Below, piece after piece: positions 45,765 to 53,941 of a stretch of 64,000 bases of DNA. How positions within the stretch are numbered: the first letter of the stretch is position 1; every line of letters begins with the position of its first letter. Source of the stretch: Marine Group I thaumarchaeote (GTDB taxonomy: Archaea; Thermoproteota; Nitrososphaeria; Nitrososphaerales; Nitrosopumilaceae); the NCBI GenBank assembly GCA_013390785.1, contig JACASW010000006.1, positions 1-64,000 of the forward strand, read 5' to 3'. The notes beneath the pieces were generated by a model. That model was not told where the DNA came from, did no database searches, and worked only from the letters and a program-made list of their open reading frames with translations. The position numbers were made by a program, and so were the translations under genes.

Positions 45765-46547
45765 TTGACTGTGAAGATTGAAGATTATATTAAATCTCTA
45801 CCAAGTGATATAATTTCTGGTAATGATGTTCAGCTCACGGAGCATTCCATTACGAAAATCTTTGAATTTTTAAATCTTAATGAAAACGATATTTTTTATC
45901 ATCTGGGTTGTGGTGATGGTAAAGGAATCAGGATAGCATTACAAAAATTTCATGTAAAAAAAGCAGTAGGTGTAGATAATAACGTGGAAAAAATCCAACA
46001 AGCAAAAAAACTTGTGGAAGAGAATGATTTGGAGCATGGAAAATTTTTGTGTGAAGATGTTGTGACAACAAAAATTGATGATGCCACTGCAATTTTATTT
46101 TGGTTTACAGATATGGAAATAATTGAAAAAATGAAGAAAAAATTCCAAAATCTACAAGACGGATCTAGAATAGTTACAATTTGGGGTCCACTTCCTGAAT
46201 GCTTACCCACTCAAGTAGATTTTCCGTATATTATGAACCAAATACCTTTCAAGCATGCTGATCTAAAGGAACAGACCCTAGCAATTTTTGGTGTAAAGTG
46301 CGTTGATTTTGTAACTGCTTGGGAATATGCGGAGAGGTACACGAAAGCAATTGCGTCCCACAATGTGGACAATGATAGATTCTTAACTATTTTACAGTCA
46401 TTAATAATCTGGATTAACGCAAAAAATCTTGGTATTGCGTGTGAGGATGATATTCCAGATCCTATTAAAAATTATATGGAAATTTTAAAAAAGTTTTTTG
46501 GTATTGAAGTAGATCATCTACTAAATGACGCCAACCTTAAATTTTAA
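45765..46547 (+). CDS. Class I SAM-dependent methyltransferase-like protein
   Basis: A 260-residue protein. The first 150 residues have the Rossmann-like methyltransferase fold: motif I is FYHLGCGDGKGIRIAL (about 42-57), followed by AVGVDNNVEKI (motif II acidic residue) and CEDVVT. This resembles the archaeal methyltransferases related to DOT1-like folds. The C-terminal 100 residues are helical and unfamiliar. Substrate is unknown. TTG 45765 is the likely start, GTG 45771 also possible. Confidence 0.72.
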   Translation: MTVKIEDYIKSLPSDIISGNDVQLTEHSITKIFEFLNLNENDIFYHLGCGDGKGIRIALQKFHVKKAVGVDNNVEKIQQAKKLVEENDLEHGKFLCEDVVTTKIDDATAILFWFTDMEIIEKMKKKFQNLQDGSRIVTIWGPLPECLPTQVDFPYIMNQIPFKHADLKEQTLAIFGVKCVDFVTAWEYAERYTKAIASHNVDNDRFLTILQSLIIWINAKNLGIACEDDIPDPIKNYMEILKKFFGIEVDHLLNDANLKF

Positions 46548-46564
46548 TTCAAACTTAATTGATT

Positions 46565-46912
46565 ATGGAAGAACGTATTAACATTAACGTATCTGCAACA
46601 GATTACGAAAAATCAAGTAATGGCATAAGATCTATACTCACAAAGCTTGAAGAAATGGTGCATGAGGAAAATTGTTTTGTGATTACAGATTCAGAATTTG
46701 CATTTGGCTGGCACTTCTATATTGTTTCAGTGAATAAGATGTTAGTTGATAAATTAGCTGACCAGATTGGTGAGAGATTTCAAAAATTGAAGGGAAAGGG
46801 TTTGGAAAAGAAGTTTCTAACTTGGTTTTCACAGCAAATTCAAGAAAAAAACCTAAAGGCAAAATTGGCAATCAAGGAAGAGATGGAATCTAGCAAATAC
46901 GGAATTTTTTAA
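46565..46912 (+). CDS. Small protein of unknown function
   Basis: A 115-residue soluble protein, unrecognised. It looks alpha/beta: ININVSATDYEKSSNGIRS, then CFVITDSEFAFGWHFYIVS and a Lys-rich helical C-terminus (KGKGLEKKFLTWFSQQIQ). ATG 46565 is taken rather than the upstream TTG 46559. It lies between the methyltransferase-like gene and the convergent tRNA-His. Confidence 0.68.
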   Translation: MEERININVSATDYEKSSNGIRSILTKLEEMVHEENCFVITDSEFAFGWHFYIVSVNKMLVDKLADQIGERFQKLKGKGLEKKFLTWFSQQIQEKNLKAKLAIKEEMESSKYGIF

Positions 46913-46923
46913 CAAAAAACAAG

Positions 46924-46996
46924 GGCCCTCGAGGGGAATCGAACTCCTGTCCGGGGATCCACAATCCCCTATACTAACCACTGTACTACGAAGGCC
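46924..46996 (-). tRNA. tRNA-His (anticodon GTG), G-1 encoded
   Basis: Acceptor GCCTTCG (46995-46989) pairs with CGAGGGC (46931-46925); discriminator is C (46924) and a genomically encoded G-1 (46996) faces it, the tRNA-His identity pair. The anticodon stem GGGGA/TCCCC closes loop TTGTGGA. The T-stem AGGAG/CCCCT contains one A-C mismatch; other stems are regular. Confidence 0.92.
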
Positions 46997-47104
46997 ACAA
47001 AAAACATACTCTTCTTTCTTCTAATAATCTTAACTTACTGCGACTAATTGGTTAGACCAAAAATAACCTTTAGATTTATTATCACCTAGTAAAAAAATTA
47101 GATT

Positions 47105-47185
47105 ATGAAATGGTGGTGGTTTAGCATGGCATTAACTGTAGCACTAGTTTACACTGGCTTTGTACACCTAATTCCCTGGTACTAG
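47105..47185 (+). CDS. 26-residue tryptophan-rich single-pass membrane microprotein
   Basis: An uninterrupted 26-codon frame, starting MKWWWFS and ending LIPWY, with one hydrophobic helix (about residues 8-24). It is preceded by a TATA-like box (TTTATTAT at about 47076-47083) some 25 nt before the ATG, as expected for a leaderless transcript. The stop lies 2 bp before the stop of the convergent CorA-like gene. Four aromatic residues near the N-terminus and a Pro-Trp-Tyr end suggest anchoring at the membrane interface. It could be a small subunit of a membrane complex; no family is recognised. Confidence 0.55.
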   Translation: MKWWWFSMALTVALVYTGFVHLIPWY

Positions 47186-47187
47186 AT

Positions 47188-48234
47188 CTATTTTCTTCTA
47201 AACTTCTTTCCAATACTTTTGAGTCTTTTTGATCCAAATGGATTTACACTAAACTGCTTTGTAAAGCGATAAGTCACAATGGCTGATATTACAGTTGAAA
47301 TAATCAATATTGGAGCAACCCAACTCCATGAAAGCTGGAGGTCTGGAATTCCAAAAATAGTAGCTACTGTGTTGGGTACCAAAACAGCCGTTGCCGCAAC
47401 TGTTAGCCAGACAATTAATTTTGTTAACTTGTTGGAAGTTTCAGTTTGTATAATAGTTATTCCTGTAGAAATTATGTCCATAACATTTTCAGCCATCTGG
47501 ATTTGTCTGTCAAGTCTACCTAAAATTACCTCAAACTTTTCCAGAATATCATCATCATCAGTTAGCATGTCAGGATCGCCAAATTTGACACTTCTAACTG
47601 TGTCATGAGTAGCCCAAACAGCGTTAAGAAATGTCAATAATGATCTTTTCATGTTAGATATTTCAAAACCAATGTCACGTTCAGTTTGTCTTGAACCAGC
47701 AAGATCTATTTCTAGCTGTTCTGCCTGCTCAACAATTGTTCTTAAACTGGAAAAGTTTGTCTCACTGACTTCATCCATTAATCTGAATAGCAAAATGGTT
47801 TGTCTATCTGCCCATTGTTCTGGTTCTCTTGGAAGTTTTCTCATCAATGAGGTAGAATAATTGTAAAGTTTTGTGATTTTTCCTCCATAGTCGTCATGAA
47901 TAGTTACTATTAGATCTTTTTTCATAAAAATCAAAACGGGTGATGTTTGTGTTCTACTATCTCCCGTAACAATAAATGGTAACATTATACCTAGAGTATC
48001 ACCAATATCTTCGTATGCTGAAACATATCCTGAAAGCAAAATCTTAGGATCCATTTGTATGTCAAGTTTTTCAAGAATCTTTGGTGCCTCACTAACAATA
48101 TCATCTACGACGCATTCAATCCACGTAAGATTTCCAATGGAAAGTGTTTGCGCAGCCTCTTCAAGCTTAATGCTTTCTTTCTTATATGGAACTCCCTGTT
48201 CCGCAATGCCTGCTATACTGACTGTTTTGAGCAT
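47188..48234 (-). CDS. CorA-like magnesium transporter family protein lacking GMN
   Basis: A 348-residue protein with the CorA layout: an N-terminal alpha/beta cytosolic domain, a long helix, and two C-terminal membrane helices (about 275-295 and 305-325). The hallmark GMN after the first membrane helix, which forms the selectivity filter, reads GIP (residues 295-297). This indicates altered ion selectivity or a non-Mg role. ATG 48234 is preferred to the GTG at 48264. The tail is strongly basic. Confidence 0.75.
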   Translation of the reverse strand: MLKTVSIAGIAEQGVPYKKESIKLEEAAQTLSIGNLTWIECVVDDIVSEAPKILEKLDIQMDPKILLSGYVSAYEDIGDTLGIMLPFIVTGDSRTQTSPVLIFMKKDLIVTIHDDYGGKITKLYNYSTSLMRKLPREPEQWADRQTILLFRLMDEVSETNFSSLRTIVEQAEQLEIDLAGSRQTERDIGFEISNMKRSLLTFLNAVWATHDTVRSVKFGDPDMLTDDDDILEKFEVILGRLDRQIQMAENVMDIISTGITIIQTETSNKLTKLIVWLTVAATAVLVPNTVATIFGIPDLQLSWSWVAPILIISTVISAIVTYRFTKQFSVNPFGSKRLKSIGKKFRRK

Positions 48235-48345
48235 GCATGAGTGACTGAAATATCCAATATACACCTTTCAGAGAAAAGTCTCTAGCATGTTTCCATCATA
48301 TGGTAGTATATGCAAATTTAAGTAAGTTAGCACGTGATTTGCAAT

Positions 48346-49365
48346 ATGAGTTGTTCTGGAGAAGTTGTAGAAAAAGAGCCAGAACTAATTCAAATCAGAC
48401 CTTCTATTGTAAAACAGCTCAAGAAGGCAAAATATGGTGTATCTGATCATTCTACTGTAGAATTGTGCCATTGGACAAAAAAATCATTTAGGGGTGAAGG
48501 GACATGCTACAAGCACAAGTTTTATGGAATTAGCACGCATCGGTGTATGGAATTTTCTCCTGCTGGAATGTATTGTGAGAATAGATGTGTGTACTGTTGG
48601 CGACCGATGGAATTTTACGAGTCGATGGAAATGAAACCAGAAAATGTCGCTGAACCAGAAGAAATCATGACCAACTTGATGGCAGAAAGAAGAAAATTGA
48701 TTATGGGACATTATGGTGATCCAAATCAAGACAAAAAGAAATTAGATGAATCATTACTTCCAAGCCATTATGCAATTTCACTTTCTGGAGAACCTACAAT
48801 GTATCCGAAATTACCAGAACTTATCAAACATTTGAAATCCCTTGAAGCAACAAAATCAATTTTTTTGGTCACAAATGGTCAGGAACCAGACATGATACAG
48901 AAACTTGGAGATGAAAATGCCCTTCCAACTCAGCTTTATCTTTCAACCAACGCGGCAGATTATGAATCATTTTTGAAAATCAATAGACCTAGATATGATG
49001 ATTCTTGGGAAAGATGGAATAAAACTCTAAAGATGTTATCAACTCTTGATACTAGAACTGTTCTTCGACTTACTTTGATTAGGGGTTATAACGATAATGA
49101 AAAAATGATTCCCGCTTTTGCATCACTGCTACGACAATCAAACGCACATTTTGTGGAGATAAAATCATACATGCATATTGGAAGATCCACCAACAGACTC
49201 GAACATTCAGATATGCTTGAAATGGATGAAGTTAGATCTTTTGCAAATAAACTAGTTCAAGAAAATAATGCCTTTACAGTTATGGATGAAAGTGAAATAT
49301 CAAGAATAGTAATATTACAAAATAAAAAACGATTCATAGATCGTTTCATCCCTGCTTATTCTTAA
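48346..49365 (+). CDS. taw1: 4-demethylwyosine synthase (TYW1/Taw1)
   Basis: A 339-residue radical SAM enzyme that builds the tricyclic base of wyosine at position 37 of tRNA-Phe. The cluster motif is CENRCVYC (about 82-89); a second cysteine cluster (CHWTKKSFRGEGTC) contributes the additional Fe-S site of the family, and CMEFSPAG is conserved. It is convergent with the XTPase gene and overlaps it by 20 bp. Confidence 0.93.
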   Translation: MSCSGEVVEKEPELIQIRPSIVKQLKKAKYGVSDHSTVELCHWTKKSFRGEGTCYKHKFYGISTHRCMEFSPAGMYCENRCVYCWRPMEFYESMEMKPENVAEPEEIMTNLMAERRKLIMGHYGDPNQDKKKLDESLLPSHYAISLSGEPTMYPKLPELIKHLKSLEATKSIFLVTNGQEPDMIQKLGDENALPTQLYLSTNAADYESFLKINRPRYDDSWERWNKTLKMLSTLDTRTVLRLTLIRGYNDNEKMIPAFASLLRQSNAHFVEIKSYMHIGRSTNRLEHSDMLEMDEVRSFANKLVQENNAFTVMDESEISRIVILQNKKRFIDRFIPAYS

Positions 49366-49903
49366 ACCAACTAGCAAATTTTTTCAAAGATTCGTATCTA
49401 TGAGAAAGTTTGTTTTTGTTGTCTAGTTCGGCGTAAGTCTTGTTTTGTTTTCCTGGAATAAAGATTGGATCATAACCCCAACCTCCATCCTGAATATTTT
49501 TCGAAATTGTTCCTGTCACACTAGATTCAAACAAAGTAGGTTCGTTACTAGAATCACAGAAAGCAATTATCGCTACAAATTGTGCATCTCTATTATCTCC
49601 TAGCAGTTTTAAAATTCCATTATTTCCAATTGTGTCGAAAATATAAGATGAATATGGACCTGGAAAACCAGATAATGAATTGATGAAAAGGCCATCATCC
49701 TCAACTATAACCGGCTTTTTGCATTTTTCGTAGGCATTCAATACCTTCTGTAATGCAATTTTCGACAGTGAATCGTCTTGAATTTCTACTAATTCTGTTT
49801 GGAAAAAACCTAATTCAATGTCAAATTCTGCCAGAATTTTTTCCGCTTCTTCGTACTTGTGAGTGTTCGATGAAGCAAAAAGCACATCATACGACTTTGG
49901 CAT
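49346..49903 (-). CDS. rdgB: XTP/dITP diphosphatase (RdgB/Ham1)
   Basis: A 185-residue house-cleaning pyrophosphatase that removes non-canonical purine nucleotides. ASSNTHKYEEAEKIL at the N-terminus, VEDDGLFINSLSGFPGPYSS and GGWGYDPIFIP, plus the final SHRYES stretch, match the family. ATG 49903 lies inside the end of bud32 (17-bp overlap), so it is coupled to that gene. The 3' end overlaps taw1 on the other strand. Confidence 0.94.
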   Translation of the reverse strand: MPKSYDVLFASSNTHKYEEAEKILAEFDIELGFFQTELVEIQDDSLSKIALQKVLNAYEKCKKPVIVEDDGLFINSLSGFPGPYSSYIFDTIGNNGILKLLGDNRDAQFVAIIAFCDSSNEPTLFESSVTGTISKNIQDGGWGYDPIFIPGKQNKTYAELDNKNKLSHRYESLKKFASWFKNKQG

Positions 49904-50507
49904 ATCTCCCACGACTTTCAATTATCATAACTTTGTTTGTGATCTTTGCAAAACGCTCTTTTCCAACTGATGACTTGTAACCGGATAGAAAATTAGACCA
50001 TGCTTTTTCAAAAACATCTGCATGTGCACTATTTAGAATCTCTTTGAATAATCTTAGATCAACTGCATGATCGTCAGATTTGACAGTTCTATTTGCAAGA
50101 CCAAAGTCAATTATGAAAATATTATTGCCAGATTCAATAAAATTTGAGGTAGTCAAATCACCATGTGCAATTCCATTTTTATGCATAATACCAACTAATT
50201 TACCAATTTTTTTACAGGCATTTACCAATTTAATATTTGATAAGTCACCAACCAAAACACCATCAATTTTTTGCATTATGATATCACAGTTTTTTATATC
50301 AACGAAATGAATTAACGGTGTACGAATTCCAAATTCTTTTACCTCACACATAATCTGAGATTCCCTTATGGTTCTCTGCTTTCGAAGTCGATAATCAAGG
50401 GATGAATTACGATAATCTTTCTTCTTTCTTGATTTTAAAACAGCCACTTGACCATTCCATGTAGTAGAAAATACGTCTCCCTCAGCTCCTTTTCTAATTA
50501 ATTTCAT
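49887..50507 (-). CDS. bud32: Bud32/PRPK kinase of the KEOPS complex
   Basis: A 206-residue atypical kinase/ATPase that supports Kae1 in making t6A at position 37 of ANN-decoding tRNAs. KGAEGDVF (glycine loop), GIAHGDLTTSNF (catalytic loop) and IIDFGLA (metal site) are present. In many archaea it is fused to Kae1; here it is separate, with Kae1 encoded about 0.6 kb away. ATG 50507 begins 14 bp from the divergent next gene. Confidence 0.93.
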   Translation of the reverse strand: MKLIRKGAEGDVFSTTWNGQVAVLKSRKKKDYRNSSLDYRLRKQRTIRESQIMCEVKEFGIRTPLIHFVDIKNCDIIMQKIDGVLVGDLSNIKLVNACKKIGKLVGIMHKNGIAHGDLTTSNFIESGNNIFIIDFGLANRTVKSDDHAVDLRLFKEILNSAHADVFEKAWSNFLSGYKSSVGKERFAKITNKVMIIESRGRYAKVV

Positions 50508-50521
50508 TAATATTATATTCA

Positions 50522-50878
50522 ATGACTAACAGATTAAAATCTATCATGGATCCTGATGAAAAGAGAATTAGGCAGGAGGACTGTAATGAGGATACTATGG
50601 GGGTTGGAATTTTAACTCTTACAAACAAACGAGTTGCATTTGATAAAAAACACGCCAGAGTTATGGATTTTTCAGGTACAATAGGGGATACAATATTAGA
50701 TGTACCGCTAGAAAATATCACAAAAGTTTGGAAAGAAGGTTTGTTGATGAAAAAAGTGTGTTTCACTGCAAAAACAAATGATGGTGAAAAGACATACAAG
50801 TTTGGTGTATTTAGCAACGGAAGCTGGCGAAAAACATTTGAAAAGACTCTAGAAAACTTTTTAGAGAGTAAAAAATAG
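50522..50878 (+). CDS. GRAM/PH-like domain protein
   Basis: A 118-residue protein resembling a single PH-like/GRAM domain: GVGILTLTNKRVAFDKK, DVPLENITKVWKEG, and a C-terminal helix (SWRKTFEKTLENFL). No transmembrane segment. The role is unknown; GRAM-type domains often bind lipids or proteins. Only 14 bp separate its ATG from that of divergent bud32, so each promoter must overlap the other's 5' coding region. Confidence 0.7.
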   Translation: MTNRLKSIMDPDEKRIRQEDCNEDTMGVGILTLTNKRVAFDKKHARVMDFSGTIGDTILDVPLENITKVWKEGLLMKKVCFTAKTNDGEKTYKFGVFSNGSWRKTFEKTLENFLESKK

Positions 50879-50898
50879 AGTTGTGAATAGGTGAAAAA

Positions 50899-51105
50899 AT
50901 GAGTGACGATGATGATAGTGTTTTAGTTGAGACAGAAGATTTTCAATCATGGTTTGATGGTGATCAAGTTGGAATTGAATTTCTTGCTGATGGGGTAACA
51001 AAAGTAATTAACAAAGAAGATTTTCGTGACTTTTGCAAGTTTGTGTCACAAACTGAGAATGAATTTATCCTAGCAGAAGATCAAGATAACGGCGAAGAAG
51101 ATTAA
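50899..51105 (+). CDS. Small acidic protein of unknown function
   Basis: A 68-residue, strongly acidic protein (starts MSDDDDS, ends NGEED), not recognised. The middle has a hydrophobic pattern (QVGIEFLADGVTKVI), suggesting a small folded core. It is 20 bp after the GRAM-like gene and convergent with kae1, 6 bp away. The placement between the two KEOPS genes may be coincidental. Confidence 0.65.
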   Translation: MSDDDDSVLVETEDFQSWFDGDQVGIEFLADGVTKVINKEDFRDFCKFVSQTENEFILAEDQDNGEED

Positions 51106-51111
51106 GGTAAT

Positions 51112-52095
51112 TTAATAAGTAATTTCTACCGTATCAAGTCTCCAAGATTGTTTAACGAAAGTGTTTTCAAGTTTAGCTCCTTTTTTCACTGAAGCCTCAA
51201 GCAATCCCTGCCAAGCAATCTGAGACCCACAATCACCGGCAAATGTTAGTGGAACTACAAAAAACTTGCATTTTTGTCTTTTACACACACTTTGCAGCAT
51301 AGCTGACAATCTTTTGTTTGCTGCAACGCCACCAACTATCATTAGCTCTTTTTTCTTGGTAAAAGCTAAAGCACGTTCTGTGGCTTCGCAGATCATCGCA
51401 AATGAAGTTTCTTGGAGTGAATAACATGCATCCTCCACACCACCGCTGGCAATGTCTTTTGTAGCTGATAGAAGTCCTGAGAATGATACATCATTTCCTT
51501 TTACTGAATAAGGAAGTGGTATGTAATTGGATTTTTTTTCAGCCAGCTCCTCAATTTTTTTTCCGCATGGAGATGCAAATCCAATAGACCTTCCAAATTG
51601 GTCTAGTAGTTGACCCAAAGTAATATCCAGTGTTTCACCAAAAACTCTCCATTTTTTATTCAAAAAAGCTAGTAACATAGTATGTCCACCAGATACTAAC
51701 AGTACTAGAGGATTTTTTGCACCTGTCAGCATTTTTCCAAGTTCAATATGACCAAGAGCGTGGTTTACAGGAAAAATTGGGATTTTATAATAAGATGCAA
51801 GCGCTCTGGATACCACTGCACCAACACGCAGACATGGTCCAAGTCCAGGACCAGCAGCGTATGAAATTATGTCAAGGTCAGTTACGGACACTTTTGCTTT
51901 CTGCAACGCTTCAACCAATGCTATAGTGCTATTTTCAACATGATGTCTAGAAGCCTCTCTAGGATGAATCCCCTCACCATCAGGTGGAGCATAAATTTTA
52001 CGAACATCTGAAAGAATTTCGCCACGTTTTCCCTTTCTTTCGAGTACAGCACATGAAAAGGTATGAGCCGTACTTTCAATTCCAAGACACTTCAT
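51112..52095 (-). CDS. kae1: Kae1/TsaD, tRNA t6A transferase subunit
   Basis: A 327-residue ASKHA-fold protein, the catalytic subunit of KEOPS that transfers threonylcarbamoyl to A37. The metal-binding NHALGHIELG (about residues 107-116), SGGHTML, and the C-terminal GDCGSQIAW with acidic metal ligand fit the family. It stands alone (not fused to Bud32). The start is 1 bp from the YchF-like gene stop upstream, suggesting an operon. Confidence 0.95.
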   Translation of the reverse strand: MKCLGIESTAHTFSCAVLERKGKRGEILSDVRKIYAPPDGEGIHPREASRHHVENSTIALVEALQKAKVSVTDLDIISYAAGPGLGPCLRVGAVVSRALASYYKIPIFPVNHALGHIELGKMLTGAKNPLVLLVSGGHTMLLAFLNKKWRVFGETLDITLGQLLDQFGRSIGFASPCGKKIEELAEKKSNYIPLPYSVKGNDVSFSGLLSATKDIASGGVEDACYSLQETSFAMICEATERALAFTKKKELMIVGGVAANKRLSAMLQSVCKRQKCKFFVVPLTFAGDCGSQIAWQGLLEASVKKGAKLENTFVKQSWRLDTVEITY

Positions 52096-52096
52096 G

Positions 52097-53293
52097 CTAT
52101 CCTCTGCTTAAACTTGACACAATTTTAATCACATCACCATTTTTCAATTGATGATCAGCACCTATCCTCTGCTTCGTTTTGGCATCAATAGCAAACAGAA
52201 ATCCCTTTGCAATATCCTGATGTATAGTTTCTGCAAGGTTTTTCGCAGTTGCATTTTCAGGTAAGAGTTTAGCGTCTGGAAGTACTTGGCCATCTTTGTT
52301 TGATAGTTTTGTCTCATCTTCAACAGGAAATACAACGATTAGTTTTAGCACCCTGAATGCCGCAGAATTTAAAGCAGTTTCAATTCCAGTGGAGTTTAAT
52401 TTTGACAAAACATCTTCTACTATATTCAATGCGTTCTTTTGTTGTGCAGATATGTCCACATTTTTGTTTATTACAAACTTTTCATTTCCTGGAATATAAT
52501 CAATCAAATTTGCCTTGGTAGCCTTTTTCAATATTAACTCAGTTTCCGCACTGCAATTTACAATTTCACGGTCTTTGTGTATTTCGTTTGTAATTTCCAA
52601 ATCCTTACACAAATCAGCCTTATTTGCAGCGATTAACATAGGCTTTGTCTTTTTCCTTAACATTTGTGCAAATTTAGTTATGTCAGAATCATCCCATTCA
52701 GTGGGTTTTTTGTTTAGCAGACCTAAACTTTGTAAAACTTCATGAACATCATTATCTTTAACTCCAAGACCACTAAAGCGAGTTGTAATTTCATCCGCTA
52801 ATTTTGTTGATTTTTTTGTTATGTCTCGGGAGAGTTTTTGCCATTCACGTTCCAGTATTTGTTTAAACCAATAATCAAACTCTTCCTCAACAAATTTGAT
52901 ATCTTCTCTAGGATCATGCGTTCCCACGTTTACATGCTGACCCTGTATGTCAGTTGACCCCGAGATGTCTACAACATGGATTAGCATATCTGCCTGTCTA
53001 GCATCATCTAGAAATTGATTGCCTAATCCTTTGCCTTCATGTGCTCCGGGAACAAGACCTGCAACATCAATGAGTTTGATGGGTATGAATCTAATTCCAG
53101 ATACGCATAAAGGATTGTTATGATTTATTTGAAAATGCTTGCAAGCACACGTGGTGCTAACATATGCAATTCCAACGTTAGGCTGAATAGTTGTAAATGG
53201 AAAGTCTCCTATCTGAGCCTTGAAGTCTTCAGTTGCCGCTGAAAAAAATGTTGATTTGCCAACATTGGCTTTGCCAAAAAGGCCAATCTGCAT
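52097..53293 (-). CDS. Obg-like GTPase/ATPase (YchF/OLA1 family) with TGS domain
   Basis: A 398-residue P-loop NTPase of the archaeal OBG/YchF family. G1 is GKANVGKST (about 7-15), G3 is DVAGLVPGAHEGKGLGNQF, and G4-like ANKADL is near residue 220. The C-terminus carries a TGS domain (ADHQLKNGDVIKIVS). Family members act in translation-linked quality control; the exact role is not known. It is followed at 1 bp by kae1. Confidence 0.9.
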   Translation of the reverse strand: MQIGLFGKANVGKSTFFSAATEDFKAQIGDFPFTTIQPNVGIAYVSTTCACKHFQINHNNPLCVSGIRFIPIKLIDVAGLVPGAHEGKGLGNQFLDDARQADMLIHVVDISGSTDIQGQHVNVGTHDPREDIKFVEEEFDYWFKQILEREWQKLSRDITKKSTKLADEITTRFSGLGVKDNDVHEVLQSLGLLNKKPTEWDDSDITKFAQMLRKKTKPMLIAANKADLCKDLEITNEIHKDREIVNCSAETELILKKATKANLIDYIPGNEKFVINKNVDISAQQKNALNIVEDVLSKLNSTGIETALNSAAFRVLKLIVVFPVEDETKLSNKDGQVLPDAKLLPENATAKNLAETIHQDIAKGFLFAIDAKTKQRIGADHQLKNGDVIKIVSSLSRG

Positions 53294-53342
53294 ATCATGT
53301 AATCAGTGCTTATACATATTAGTATTACAGAAATTTTTAACC

Positions 53343-53909
53343 ATGCATGTTTTCAGTACAGTTGTGTTAGTTTTAACAGGAAATCCTGGTGTGGGAAAAC
53401 ATACGGTATCTAAAAAACTTGCTGAAATTCTAGACTATGAAATTGTTGACGTTAACAAGGAGGCTGTCAAAGTAGGAATGCAGAAACAAAGTGATTCCAT
53501 TGATGTGGATGTTGAGAAAACACAAAAAATGTTAAAGGATAAAATTTCAGATAAATCCTTAATTGTTGGACATTTAGCGCCGTTTGTTGTTTCGAAGAAG
53601 TTAGTTTCAAAAGTGATTGTTCTTAGAAAGAATCCTTATGATCTTATTCAGATTTATGACAAAAGAAACTATTCCGATGAGAAAAAAAATGATAATCTTG
53701 GAAGTGAGATTTTAGGTGTCATTGCTTATGATTCAATTGAAAAATTTGGGAAAGATAAGACATTTCAAATCAATACAACGTCGCTTGGGACTGAAGAGGT
53801 TATCAAAAAAATTGAGAGCGTGATTAATGGAACTTCCAAGGGGGATGTAGTAGATTGGTTAACAGACATAACTAGAAAAGATGATTTAAGAAAATTTTTT
53901 CCGTATTAA
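53343..53909 (+). CDS. Adenylate kinase 6 / Fap7-like NTPase
   Basis: A 188-residue P-loop protein (GNPGVGKHT, about residues 13-21) of the Fap7/AK6 family, which in eukaryotes and archaea acts in late small-subunit maturation with S11 (uS11) and has adenylate kinase activity. The HLAPF segment (about 79) and LRKNPYDL follow the family. ATG 53343 is chosen; the frame extends upstream but overlaps the divergent GTPase gene. Confidence 0.85.
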   Translation: MHVFSTVVLVLTGNPGVGKHTVSKKLAEILDYEIVDVNKEAVKVGMQKQSDSIDVDVEKTQKMLKDKISDKSLIVGHLAPFVVSKKLVSKVIVLRKNPYDLIQIYDKRNYSDEKKNDNLGSEILGVIAYDSIEKFGKDKTFQINTTSLGTEEVIKKIESVINGTSKGDVVDWLTDITRKDDLRKFFPY

Positions 53910-53941
53910 TTTAATATAGAACAATTTAAAATTGTTATAGA

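Noticed and set aside
46989-46996. A tRNA-His without an encoded G-1
   Set aside because: Pairing the acceptor as GCCTTCG/CGAGGGC gives a regular stem, leaves C73 and places an encoded G at -1.
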